Origin: Streptomyces sp. TN58
GTDB taxonomy: Bacteria > Actinomycetota > Actinomycetes > Streptomycetales > Streptomycetaceae
Length of the DNA: 64,000 nucleotides
Direction of reading: 5' to 3'
Assembly (NCBI RefSeq): GCF_001941845.1
Contig: NZ_CP018870.1
Location: 7,478,001 to 7,542,000, forward strand
The notes under the pieces were generated by a model. It was not told the DNA's origin. It worked only from the letters and a program-made list of their open reading frames with translations, and ran no database searches. A program made the translations under genes and the position numbers. Below are positions 16,667 through 24,244 of this stretch, piece after piece (positions within the stretch are counted from its first letter, which is position 1; each line of letters opens with the position of its first letter).

Positions 16667-17491
16667 GTGACGATTCTGGTCACCGGTGCGACGGGCACCC
16701 TGGGGCGCCACCTGGTCGAGCGACTGCGCCGCGCCGGACAGACGGTTCGCGCGCTCACACGCGCCCCGGCCGAGGCGACCGGCCTGCCCGACGGCATCGA
16801 AGTGGTGGGCGGCGACCTCACGAAGCCGCAGACACTGGCAGCGGCTCTCGACGGGGTCTCGGCCGTGCACCTGCTCGGAGCCACCGGACACGACCACACC
16901 CCGCTGCGCACAGGGCCGCAGATCATGGCGATGGCCGCCGAGGCGGGCGTACGCCGGCTGACGGTCCTGTCGGCTGACGAGGAAGGAGAACTGGGACAGG
17001 CTGTGCGGGACAGCGGCCTGGAATGGACGTTCATCTGGCCGATCGACTTCATGTCCAACGCGCTGGGCTGGTCCGAGGCCATCCGCACCGCGGCGGAGGT
17101 CCGCGAGCCGTACGCGCATCGCAGGACCGCCTCGGCCGACGAGACGGATGTCGCCGACGTCGTCGCTACGGTGCTCACCGGGGGCGGTCACGCAGGCAGG
17201 AGCCTCCTGGTGTCGGGGCCCGAAGCGCTGACGCCGAGTGACAAGGTGTCCGCCATCGCGGCGGCGACGGGCCGTGAGATCCGTTTCACCGAGCTGACCG
17301 ACGACCAGGCACGCCGGCAATGGCGGGCCGAGGGCTGGCCCGAGGAGGGCATCGAGTTCATGCTGCACATGTGGGCCACCGTGCCCGAGACGGTGGCCGA
17401 GGTGACGTCGGTGGTCGAGGACGTGGTCGGCCGTCCACCGCGGACCTTCGCGCAATGGGCCGCCGCACACGCTGACGCATTCCGCCCCTGA
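16667..17491 (+). CDS. NmrA-like NAD(P)-binding oxidoreductase
   Basis: A 274-residue atypical short-chain dehydrogenase of the NmrA/SDR a5 type. The N-terminus carries the glycine-rich cofactor motif VTGATGTLGRHLVERL, and the following strand order (VVGGDLTKPQTL, VSAVHLLGA, VRRLTVLSA) matches NAD(P)H-binding family 13 proteins such as quinone reductases and redox sensors. A Tyr-x3-Lys catalytic pair is not evident, which fits NmrA-like proteins that bind cofactor without classic SDR chemistry. GTG 16667 has AAAGGAG 5 nt upstream. It appears monocistronic; a MarR-type regulator scrap upstream may be what remains of its divergent or neighbouring regulator. Confidence 0.88.
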   Translation: MTILVTGATGTLGRHLVERLRRAGQTVRALTRAPAEATGLPDGIEVVGGDLTKPQTLAAALDGVSAVHLLGATGHDHTPLRTGPQIMAMAAEAGVRRLTVLSADEEGELGQAVRDSGLEWTFIWPIDFMSNALGWSEAIRTAAEVREPYAHRRTASADETDVADVVATVLTGGGHAGRSLLVSGPEALTPSDKVSAIAAATGREIRFTELTDDQARRQWRAEGWPEEGIEFMLHMWATVPETVAEVTSVVEDVVGRPPRTFAQWAAAHADAFRP

Positions 17492-17539
17492 TACGAAGGA
17501 AGGGCTGGACCGCCCTCGGGGCGTACACCCGGAGGTCGG

Positions 17540-18028
17540 TCATACCAGCCCGAGCGCCTCCGCCTCCGGGTGGCGTCCCAGCGCGGTGAGGGCGTAGATC
17601 TGCCCGTTGCGGGCGGCCGTTGCTATGAGGGGCATGTCCGGCCCCGCGCCGCGGGCTGCGATCCGGGCGACGGCCGCGCACTCTGCCTCGCATTCGGCGT
17701 ACCGGGCAAGTGAGGTCAGCGCCTGCGCGCGGTCCGAGCGCAGTTTGAGGGTCTGCGGGTGTTCGGCGCCGAAGATCCTGCCGGCGACCGGCAGCAGCGC
17801 GTCGTATGTGGAGACGGCATCGGCATGGCGGCCCCGAGCGCCCGCAGCGAGCGCGGCAATAGCCAGGGCCAGCGGCGCGTACGTGTCGCTGCGCGACCGG
17901 GACCGGGCCGCCACGGAGCGTGCCTCGGCCTCAGCCTCCGCATAACGCCCCGCCTGGTACAGGGCCGTGGCCTGGGTCAAAGGGGTGCGACCGGCTTCGT
18001 CTCGGCTGCGCCACCGAAAGAGTTTCAT
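17540..18028 (-). CDS. TPR-repeat protein
   Basis: A 162-residue protein of paired helices with tetratricopeptide spacing, seen in ATALYQAGRYAEAEAEARSV, ALAAGARGRHADAVSTYDAL and AQALTSLARYAECEAECAAV. Such Streptomyces proteins are often the C-terminal part of larger NB-ARC/TPR proteins; here the protein starts with a short basic leader (MKLFRWRSRDEAG) and looks free-standing. ATG 18028 has a weak CCGGG site; the frame is open further upstream. There is no catalytic motif, so a protein-binding role is all that can be said. It is divergent from tap. Confidence 0.7.
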   Translation of the reverse strand: MKLFRWRSRDEAGRTPLTQATALYQAGRYAEAEAEARSVAARSRSRSDTYAPLALAIAALAAGARGRHADAVSTYDALLPVAGRIFGAEHPQTLKLRSDRAQALTSLARYAECEAECAAVARIAARGAGPDMPLIATAARNGQIYALTALGRHPEAEALGLV

Positions 18029-18192
18029 GCCCGGAGCATACGAATGCCGCGCACCCATGAGGCGAGTGTGTCGGTGTGTCGATTCGGCCTTGCAGGAGGG
18101 CGGCTCGTGACGCTCAGCCGGGCCAAGTTGAACAATCGCGGGCCAGTGTCAGGACGGTCCTTCTGTGGTCAACACCCAGCTTCCCTAAACCG

Positions 18193-18221
18193 TTCACACG
18201 GATTAAATTCCAGGATAATTC
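18193..18221 (+). promoter_or_regulatory. Candidate promoter of tap-tpg
   Basis: TTCACA and TAATTC are separated by 17 bp in an AT-rich island (18180-18240) that stands out in this GC-rich DNA, 45 bp before the tap start. Spacing and composition suit a vegetative promoter; the hexamers match the consensus only partly. Confidence 0.5.
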
Positions 18222-18265
18222 TGAGGTTAAAGAAATGCTAGTGTGGGCGATAGGAGGTGGATGTT

Positions 18266-20398
18266 ATGGCGAGTCAGGAAGAGCTCTTCGAGCTGGTCGA
18301 CGCCCTGCTTGAGGGTGAGCCCGAGCTGCCGCCGCCAGCGGAGCGGGCCCGGCTTCGGGAGGCGGCCGGGGTGTCGCAGGCGAGGCTGGCGCAGGCGCTG
18401 AAGTCGACGACGCAGACGGTGAAGAACTGGGAGAACGGCCGCTCGCAGCCGCGGCCGCCGCGGCTGCAGGCCTACCTGCGGCTGCTGGACGGCTGGGCCG
18501 CGAAGTACCCCACCCCCACCCCGGCCCCGGTCACCTCCGCTCCGGCGGCAGCACACGCGCCGAAGACCACCCCCGTCCCACGGGCATTCACCGGCCCGGC
18601 TGCCGCAGCGCCGGATCAGAGCGCCCCGCCCGCCCTCGCTGCCCCGCCCGCCCCGGTGGCCGCACCGCCGTCTTCGCCGGCGCGGGCCTCGTCGCGCCCT
18701 CCGGCCCGCAAGCGCGTAGTGCCGAACATTGCTGTCGCGCCGTTCCAACACGGCCCGCTCGCCGTCCTGGACGGTGACGGCAGCGCGTACGGCGTCGACG
18801 GGATCGTGCTGGACTGCCCGGCCACCACCGTGGTGGAGCTGGTGGAGTGGACGCTGCAGGAGTCCGGTCTGGGCGCCCCGCGCTTGAACCGCAACGGTAA
18901 GGACTCCGACCCCCTCATCGTGCTCACCGCGGCGGCGGCCGTGAAGCTGGGACTGCCGAAGCGCCTGGAGGGCACTCAGGAACGCCGGGCACTGCGCCTT
19001 GCCGACGACCATACGGTCGTGAAGCAGATCGCCCGCGCGAAGTGGAAGCTCACCAAACGCGGCTTCGGCCCGTGGCCGCGCGTCTACCGCAAGGCCGAGG
19101 GCGGCGCGCGGCAGTGCGTGCAACTCGCGGTCCTGTCCTGGGACGCCCTTGATGCCCGGTCCTGGCCCGGGGTCGCCTCGATGGCTCCGGCCGACATCGC
19201 CCGCGTGCTGGGTGTGTACGCCCAGCGGGTCATGACTCCGCGCGGGTCGACGGCGGTGACCGGGCTGGAGCTGATGACCGCACTGCGGCCGCCGACCAAG
19301 GCCGTCCAGGACCAGGAGAGCGGGAACTGGGTCTCCGGCCACAACCCCGGCTCGCTGGGGACGGAGCCGATGGACCCGGCGCCGCCGGAGGGCCAGCCCG
19401 AACACCCCGCAGTCTTCCGCTCCGGCTGGAAGGGCGGCTTCCTGAATGAGGAGGCCTACCAGTGGGTCCGCGACCCCGCCCTCCTCTCCGACACCGAGTG
19501 TCTGCTGCCCTACGCGGTCGGCCTCGACCTGAACACCGCCTTCCTCGCCGCGGCCGCGCGCCTGATGGTGGGCCTGTCCGCCCCCGACCACTTCCACGCC
19601 CCGGTGTTCAACAAGAAGATCCCCGGCTCCTGGCTCGCCGACCTCTCCCACATCGAACTCGACCCCCGCCTGCCGTCGCCGTTCACCCCCGACGGGACCC
19701 GGCCGACTGGACCTGCCTGGTACCAGACCCACACCCTCGCCTACGCCCAGGAACTCGGCCACGACGTCCACCCCGTCGAGGCCTACCTGCGCCGCGAGAC
19801 CGGCGCCTACCTCGACCCCTGGCACGACCGATTGAAGACCGCCTACCTGGACACCCTCGCCGACCTCGGTGTCACCAAGGACCTGACCGACGCCGACTAC
19901 CTGGCCGCGATGGAGCACCACCAGCAGACGGACCCCGCCATGGCCGCCGTCCTCGCCGCGATCAAGGCTACGGTCAAGGGAGGCATCGGGAAGCTCTTCG
20001 AGAACCCCCAGGGCCGCAACTACCAGGCCGGGGATCCGTGGCCCGCCATGCAGCGCCCGACCTGGCGCCCCGACATCCGCGCCGCCGTCATCTCCAAGGC
20101 CCGCGTCAACATGCACCGCAAGCTGAACAACATGGTGAAGCTGACCGGCCTGTACCCCCTCGCCGTGCTCTCCGACTGCGTCGTCTACCCCAGCCCCGGC
20201 GCCTCCCCGCTGGACTTCCTGCCCTACGCGGAGTCCGGCAAGCCGCTGATGGGCGGCTTCCGCCTCGGCCCCACCCCCGGCCTGGCCAAACTCGAAGGCG
20301 TACGGGAGATGTCCTGGGCGGTGGACCTGATGGAGCAGGGCCTCAACCCCGCCCGCCACATCAAGGGCGGCGACGCCGTCCTCGACGACGGCAAGTAA
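18266..20398 (+). CDS. tap: Telomere-associated protein Tap
   Basis: A 710-residue protein matching Tap, which binds the single-stranded 3' overhang at Streptomyces telomeres and recruits the terminal protein for end patching. The first ~75 residues hold an XRE-type helix-turn-helix (GVSQARLAQALKSTTQTVKN), followed by a long Ala/Pro linker (~residues 80-150). The conserved body then has the blocks KRGFGPWPRVYRKAEGG, LPYAVGLDLNTAFLAAA and GGIGKLFENPQGRNYQ. ATG 18266 has GGAGG 8 nt upstream. It lies directly before tpg, the invariant arrangement in linear replicons. Length is slightly below the usual ~740 residues, and nothing looks broken. Its presence implies this DNA is, or derives from, a linear chromosome or plasmid. 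Confidence 0.95.
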   Translation: MASQEELFELVDALLEGEPELPPPAERARLREAAGVSQARLAQALKSTTQTVKNWENGRSQPRPPRLQAYLRLLDGWAAKYPTPTPAPVTSAPAAAHAPKTTPVPRAFTGPAAAAPDQSAPPALAAPPAPVAAPPSSPARASSRPPARKRVVPNIAVAPFQHGPLAVLDGDGSAYGVDGIVLDCPATTVVELVEWTLQESGLGAPRLNRNGKDSDPLIVLTAAAAVKLGLPKRLEGTQERRALRLADDHTVVKQIARAKWKLTKRGFGPWPRVYRKAEGGARQCVQLAVLSWDALDARSWPGVASMAPADIARVLGVYAQRVMTPRGSTAVTGLELMTALRPPTKAVQDQESGNWVSGHNPGSLGTEPMDPAPPEGQPEHPAVFRSGWKGGFLNEEAYQWVRDPALLSDTECLLPYAVGLDLNTAFLAAAARLMVGLSAPDHFHAPVFNKKIPGSWLADLSHIELDPRLPSPFTPDGTRPTGPAWYQTHTLAYAQELGHDVHPVEAYLRRETGAYLDPWHDRLKTAYLDTLADLGVTKDLTDADYLAAMEHHQQTDPAMAAVLAAIKATVKGGIGKLFENPQGRNYQAGDPWPAMQRPTWRPDIRAAVISKARVNMHRKLNNMVKLTGLYPLAVLSDCVVYPSPGASPLDFLPYAESGKPLMGGFRLGPTPGLAKLEGVREMSWAVDLMEQGLNPARHIKGGDAVLDDGK

Positions 20399-20640
20399 CC
20401 CCACACCGACGACAGCGCCCTCCGCAGCTCTGCCAGCGGCTGCGGAGGCATCACCATCCCGTCCCCCTGCGAACGAGCGTGGTTGTGCCGCCAGCGGCCG
20501 CTCTGCGCATGCTCCCTACCCCGCCACAGCCGCTCGTGGCGGATCGGTCCCGCGCGAGACGCGCGGACCCCCAACGCCCAGCCCACCCCCGCCCTGCCGC
20601 AGCGGGGCAGAGCACACCCTGCTGAGAGAGGAGTTCCACC

Positions 20641-21198
20641 GTGGGAGAGATCGAGGACGCGATCGAGCGAGCCGACCGGGAAGGGTTCACCCAGGATCCC
20701 CCCAAGACCCTCAAGGGCCGCATCAACTTCCTGGTCAAGAAGCTCAAGTCCACCAGCGCGGTCGCCGCCGAGCTGGGGATCAGCCAGCGCTCGGTGGAGC
20801 GCTACCGCAAGGGCGACCGGAAGACCCCGCCGAAGGAGATCGCCGACCGCATCGACGACGCCGTCCGCGCCCGCTGGCAGCCCGTGGTCCGCGGGCGCCG
20901 CCGCAAGCAGGCCGCCACCACCGCCGGCATCACCGTGGAGACCCGCGCCCGGTTCGGCTACACCGCCCCGGTCGGCTCGACCGACGACGGCCGGTTCCGC
21001 CGCCTGACCGTCCACCTCCCCCCGTACTACGCGCAGCGCCTCTTCGACGCCCGCGAGGCAGGCATGAGCGATCAGCAGATGCGCCAGATCGTCGCCGACG
21101 GGTTCAGGGAAATCTATTTCCAGGACGACGGGGCCCGCGCTATGGGACTGTCGAAGGTAGAAATCAGCGACATCGACTACCTGGATATCAGCTTCTGA
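20641..21198 (+). CDS. tpg: Terminal protein Tpg
   Basis: A 185-residue protein of the Tpg family, the expected size. Tpg is covalently attached to the 5' ends of Streptomyces linear DNA and primes filling of the telomeric gap, guided by Tap. The N-terminal half carries a helix-turn-helix (AVAAELGISQRSVERYRKG) and the C-terminal half the conserved RRLTVHLPPYYAQRLFDARE region ending DYLDISF. GTG 20641 has AGAGGAG 8 nt upstream. A 242-bp gap separates it from tap, and it is presumably in the same operon. All conserved blocks I know of look intact, so the pair should be functional. Confidence 0.95.
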   Translation: MGEIEDAIERADREGFTQDPPKTLKGRINFLVKKLKSTSAVAAELGISQRSVERYRKGDRKTPPKEIADRIDDAVRARWQPVVRGRRRKQAATTAGITVETRARFGYTAPVGSTDDGRFRRLTVHLPPYYAQRLFDAREAGMSDQQMRQIVADGFREIYFQDDGARAMGLSKVEISDIDYLDISF

Positions 21199-21410
21199 AT
21201 TAGGAGCCCTTGGATGGCGAGCATCAATTACCCGTGAGCCGAAGCACGATGGTTGTCACCAAGGCAGTGTGTTGTCACCGGCAACGCCGGACGGGGCCCG
21301 CTGCGCGATCGGGCTTTGGGCGTTGTGGTTGGCCTTCGTATGGTTGGGCCGCCCGGGGGTGCCGGGTGGGCTGGCCCCTGCTGTCGGTAGCTGGTGACAA
21401 GATCACCGGC

Positions 21411-22478
21411 ATGAGTTTCGTACGAACTACTCCGCCGCGGCCTGTCAAGGTGGCAGTGGTCTTTCCTGAACTCGCGCCGCTGGCGCGCCCAGCGATACGG
21501 TTGCATCCGCGTCCGGGGTCGCCGTCGGTCAGGGAAAGTTCGGTCGGCGGGCCGTTGCTGTGGCCGGCAGGCGAGCCGTGGCCGCACTGCGAAGACGTTC
21601 ACCTGCATGTGGACACAGGATCCCGCCGTTCGCCGACCGAAGTGCGGCTCCGCCGGATCTTGTCTTCCCGGTGGAGCCCTGACGGCTCGGTTCCCGCGCT
21701 CACGCCTGCAGAGGAGGCGCTCAAGGAGCGCAATGCCGCGTGGCTCGCCGAACGGCTCGAAGCCGGCCCTCCTGGCCCGGCGGAATGTCCGGTCCCGATG
21801 CTGCCCGTGGCTCAGCTGTTCGTGCGCGACGTACCCCTGTTGCGGCCGCCCGGGCAGGCCGATCTCCTTCAGGTTCTCTGGTGCCCGTATGAGCACGCTC
21901 CGGATTACAAGCCGGCGACCGCACTGTTCTGGCGGTCGGCGGCCGAGGTCGGCGACGTCCTCGGCACACCACCGGAACCGTACGAAGCGGACTATGCGGG
22001 TTACGTGCCGGAACCGTGCCTGCTGGCCCCAGAAGCGATCACCGAGTACCCCAACAGCCTGGACCTGAGCCCAGAACTGCAGGAGATGCTGGAGGACTCG
22101 AACAAGTGGCAGGCAGGCGGCGCCGACATGGCCGGCTCCTACGCGGCGTATCCGCGCGACTTCTACTCCATTCATCTGAGCAACGCACCCGGCTGGAAGG
22201 TCGGCGGCTGGCCCCCGTGGGGCCGTACCGACCCAATCCCCCGGTACTGCGTCGTGTGCGAGGCACAGATGGTCCCGCTGCTGACAATCGCTTCCTGTGA
22301 GTGGGACGGCGACGAAGGCTGGGTGCCACAGGAAGACCAGGCCAACGCCGCTGGCTCTCACTACGCGGGCCAGGACCCCGCCCAGCCGACGGGGGTAGAA
22401 GTAGGCAGCACGGACAACATGCAGATCTACGTCTGCCCGACCACCCCCGAGCATCCGCACACCGACTTGATCCAATGA
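21411..22478 (+). CDS. Conserved hypothetical protein, DUF1963/YwqG-like
   Basis: A 355-residue cytoplasmic protein. Blocks such as GGPLLWPAGEPWPHC, MLPVAQLFVRDVPLLRPPG, DLLQVLWCPYEHAP and the C-terminal TDNMQIYVCP match a Streptomyces protein group I associate with the YwqG/DUF1963 fold; that link is tentative. Members of this fold are often found near competition or immunity loci, but the biochemical role is unknown. ATG 21411 lacks a strong ribosome binding site, and the open frame extends ~200 bp upstream without similarity. It lies downstream of tpg in the same direction. Confidence 0.75.
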   Translation: MSFVRTTPPRPVKVAVVFPELAPLARPAIRLHPRPGSPSVRESSVGGPLLWPAGEPWPHCEDVHLHVDTGSRRSPTEVRLRRILSSRWSPDGSVPALTPAEEALKERNAAWLAERLEAGPPGPAECPVPMLPVAQLFVRDVPLLRPPGQADLLQVLWCPYEHAPDYKPATALFWRSAAEVGDVLGTPPEPYEADYAGYVPEPCLLAPEAITEYPNSLDLSPELQEMLEDSNKWQAGGADMAGSYAAYPRDFYSIHLSNAPGWKVGGWPPWGRTDPIPRYCVVCEAQMVPLLTIASCEWDGDEGWVPQEDQANAAGSHYAGQDPAQPTGVEVGSTDNMQIYVCPTTPEHPHTDLIQ

Positions 22479-22602
22479 ACTGTCCCGGCGCGCCGGTGAC
22501 ACCCAACCTGCTTCGCGCGCTGCTGGGGACAAGTAGCGTGCCGACCCGGTGACAACCACGGTGCTTTGCTCGCTGGATGCCGCAGGCCAGTGGAGGCCGA
22601 CG

Positions 22603-23127
22603 GTGACAGCTATCGTGCTTCGGCTCAACCCGTACCCGGACCCGAAGACCGACGCCGAGCGTGAGGCGAACAGCCGGGCCGCCGACGACCACCAGCGCCA
22701 GGAGGAGGAAGTGGCTGCCTTCCGCGACTGGGCCGAGGGGCTCCCTCCTGTCGCCCCCGAGCTGCTCCTCGAGCAGGTGCGCCTTGACCTTGCCACGGTT
22801 GGTTTCCATGTGGCGCCGCCCCAGCCGCTGACGGACGAGGAACAGGGCGGCGTCGCGGTCTACATCGAAGACGGACAGGTTGTGGTCGACTGGCTGCCCC
22901 ACGCCCGCCTTGACCGCGCCGCACTCGCTACAGCGGACAACGACGGCACGGACGACGAGGACGCCGTCCGCTATTACGCGGTCCGCAACGCCATGGACAC
23001 CGCCCTCGCCGCCATCCTGACCGGCTTCCGCTACACCATCCGCCGCCCGCACTCCCAGCTCGGCCACATCGTCGTGCAGCCCCCAACCACCCCCGATGTC
23101 CAGGAGCAGCCCCGTGTACGGCCGTGA
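22603..23127 (+). CDS. Hypothetical protein
   Basis: A 174-residue acidic soluble protein with an alternating pattern of conserved polar and hydrophobic stretches (VAVYIEDGQVVVDWLPHARL, AILTGFRYTI). I do not recognise the family. GTG 22603 has GGAGG 7 nt upstream and is preferred over an earlier GTG at 22549. The DEDAV and RNAMDTALAAI region suggests a compact alpha/beta fold, with no membrane or catalytic motif. It lies between the DUF1963-like gene and a toxin-antitoxin pair, all in the same direction. Confidence 0.65.
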   Translation: MTAIVLRLNPYPDPKTDAEREANSRAADDHQRQEEEVAAFRDWAEGLPPVAPELLLEQVRLDLATVGFHVAPPQPLTDEEQGGVAVYIEDGQVVVDWLPHARLDRAALATADNDGTDDEDAVRYYAVRNAMDTALAAILTGFRYTIRRPHSQLGHIVVQPPTTPDVQEQPRVRP

Positions 23128-23347
23128 CCGGCTCCTGACCGGCGTCCCGAGCGACACCGACCGCGCGACAAACCGACTTCCACCACGCGGCGGCCACCAG
23201 GAACACGCAGGACGAGCCACTGCGCCGGCACGTCCGGTCCCCCGCGCGCACCCTCGCCCGGCGGGGAGGGATCGGACCATGCAGGCTTCCGCACTGTCCC
23301 GGCGCGCGTACCGTTGCGGTACGACCCGCCGCCGGGAGGAACCCTCG

Positions 23348-23653
23348 ATGAGCGCCCAGCCCGACCACACCCCTGTCACCCCGTATGCGCCCGCCCCCGG
23401 GGCTGCGGCCGAACTCCGTTCGCAGTTGCGCGCGGACCGTCGCGCGGAGATGTGGGTGCCGGCGTTCGAACGGGACTGGGCCAAGGCCCTGGACGACGCC
23501 CGCCACACCTTCAGCCTCACCCCCCTGCACGACGTCGTACGCACCTGGCAGCTCCGGGTCGCCGCGGCCCCGGCCGTGGATGCGTTCATGGACTCCGGCC
23601 AGGACGACTCCGGCTTCATCGACCTCGACGACGTCCTCGGCGGCCGCCCGTGA
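23348..23653 (+). CDS. DUF6247 family antitoxin-like protein
   Basis: A 101-residue acidic protein matching the Streptomyces family DUF6247: a Pro-rich leader (MSAQPDHTPVTPYAPAP), a central helical segment with AFERDWAKALDDARHTFS and a C-terminal Asp-rich tail. Its GTGA overlap with a RelE-like gene makes it the first gene of a toxin-antitoxin operon, presumably the antitoxin that masks the toxin and represses its own promoter. ATG 23348 has GGGAGGA 8 nt upstream. A decayed copy of the first ~25 codons recurs at 62068, so the module has moved or been duplicated. Confidence 0.75.
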   Translation: MSAQPDHTPVTPYAPAPGAAAELRSQLRADRRAEMWVPAFERDWAKALDDARHTFSLTPLHDVVRTWQLRVAAAPAVDAFMDSGQDDSGFIDLDDVLGGRP

Positions 23654-23913
23654 CGGATGAACAGCCGTGGGCGGTGCGCCTGTCCCCGCACACCGCAAAG
23701 ACTCTCGCCGGGCTTCCCGCGCCTGCCCGGGAGATGGTCCGCGACGTCCTGGACATCGCGGTCCGTTCCCCGTGGGGCTGGCCTCAGTGGAATACCGGCG
23801 ACCCGGAGGGTGAGGACGTCCGCGCTGCGTCGGTGGGGCAGCTGTCCGTCGTCTACACGGTCAACCGCCTCACCCGGCGCATGTCTGTCCTGGAGATCGT
23901 CTGGCTCGGATGA
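23650..23913 (+). CDS. RelE-like toxin
   Basis: An 87-residue basic protein with the RelE/ParE layout: an N-terminal beta strand (WAVRLSPHTAK), two helices (LPAPAREMVRDVLDIAV) and a C-terminal antiparallel sheet (QLSVVYTVNRLTRRMSVLEI). RelE toxins cut mRNA on the ribosome, ParE relatives poison gyrase; residues visible here do not decide between them. The GTG start overlaps the antitoxin stop by 4 bp, so translation is coupled. A hairpin ~160 bp downstream would end the transcript. Confidence 0.78.
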   Translation: MTDEQPWAVRLSPHTAKTLAGLPAPAREMVRDVLDIAVRSPWGWPQWNTGDPEGEDVRAASVGQLSVVYTVNRLTRRMSVLEIVWLG

Positions 23914-24075
23914 CCCTCGTACCGGTATCCCGCCGCCCGGCTCCGCGATCAGGCCGGGGGCTGGTGCTGTCGCTTGGGGGAGGTGTCGCCGGGGCGCACC
24001 CGGGGGTGAGGAGCGCGGCTAGCCCCGGCTCCTCCACCCCGGCCCGGCCGGGCGCGGTACCGCTCCGACGGGCGC

Positions 24076-24108
24076 GCGCCGCCAGAGGGGTGAAGCCTCT
24101 GGCGGCGC
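24076..24108. terminator. Bidirectional terminator hairpin
   Basis: A perfect 13-bp stem (GCGCCGCCAGAGG and its inverse complement) with a 7-base loop lies between the convergent RelE-like and PKD-protein genes. Strong enough to stop transcription from both sides. Confidence 0.8.
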
Positions 24109-24244
24109 CTGTGACACGTAAGTTGAGGGCCCACGCGTCACGCCCAGGCTAGGCCAACCAACCTTGTCCGGGCGGGCCTTCGGGAAATCCGACGGCGCGG
24201 CCGCCGGGGCTGCGCAGCGTTGTGGCATGCGGTGCCGCAACTGC

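Noticed and set aside
18227..20404. A 725-codon open frame antisense to tap, and similar long antisense frames opposite sbcC (46444-48264) and opposite the HEAT gene (3146-6937).
   Set aside because: High-GC codon bias keeps antisense frames open. The translations are Gly/Val/Arg-rich without domains, while the opposite strand encodes clear families.
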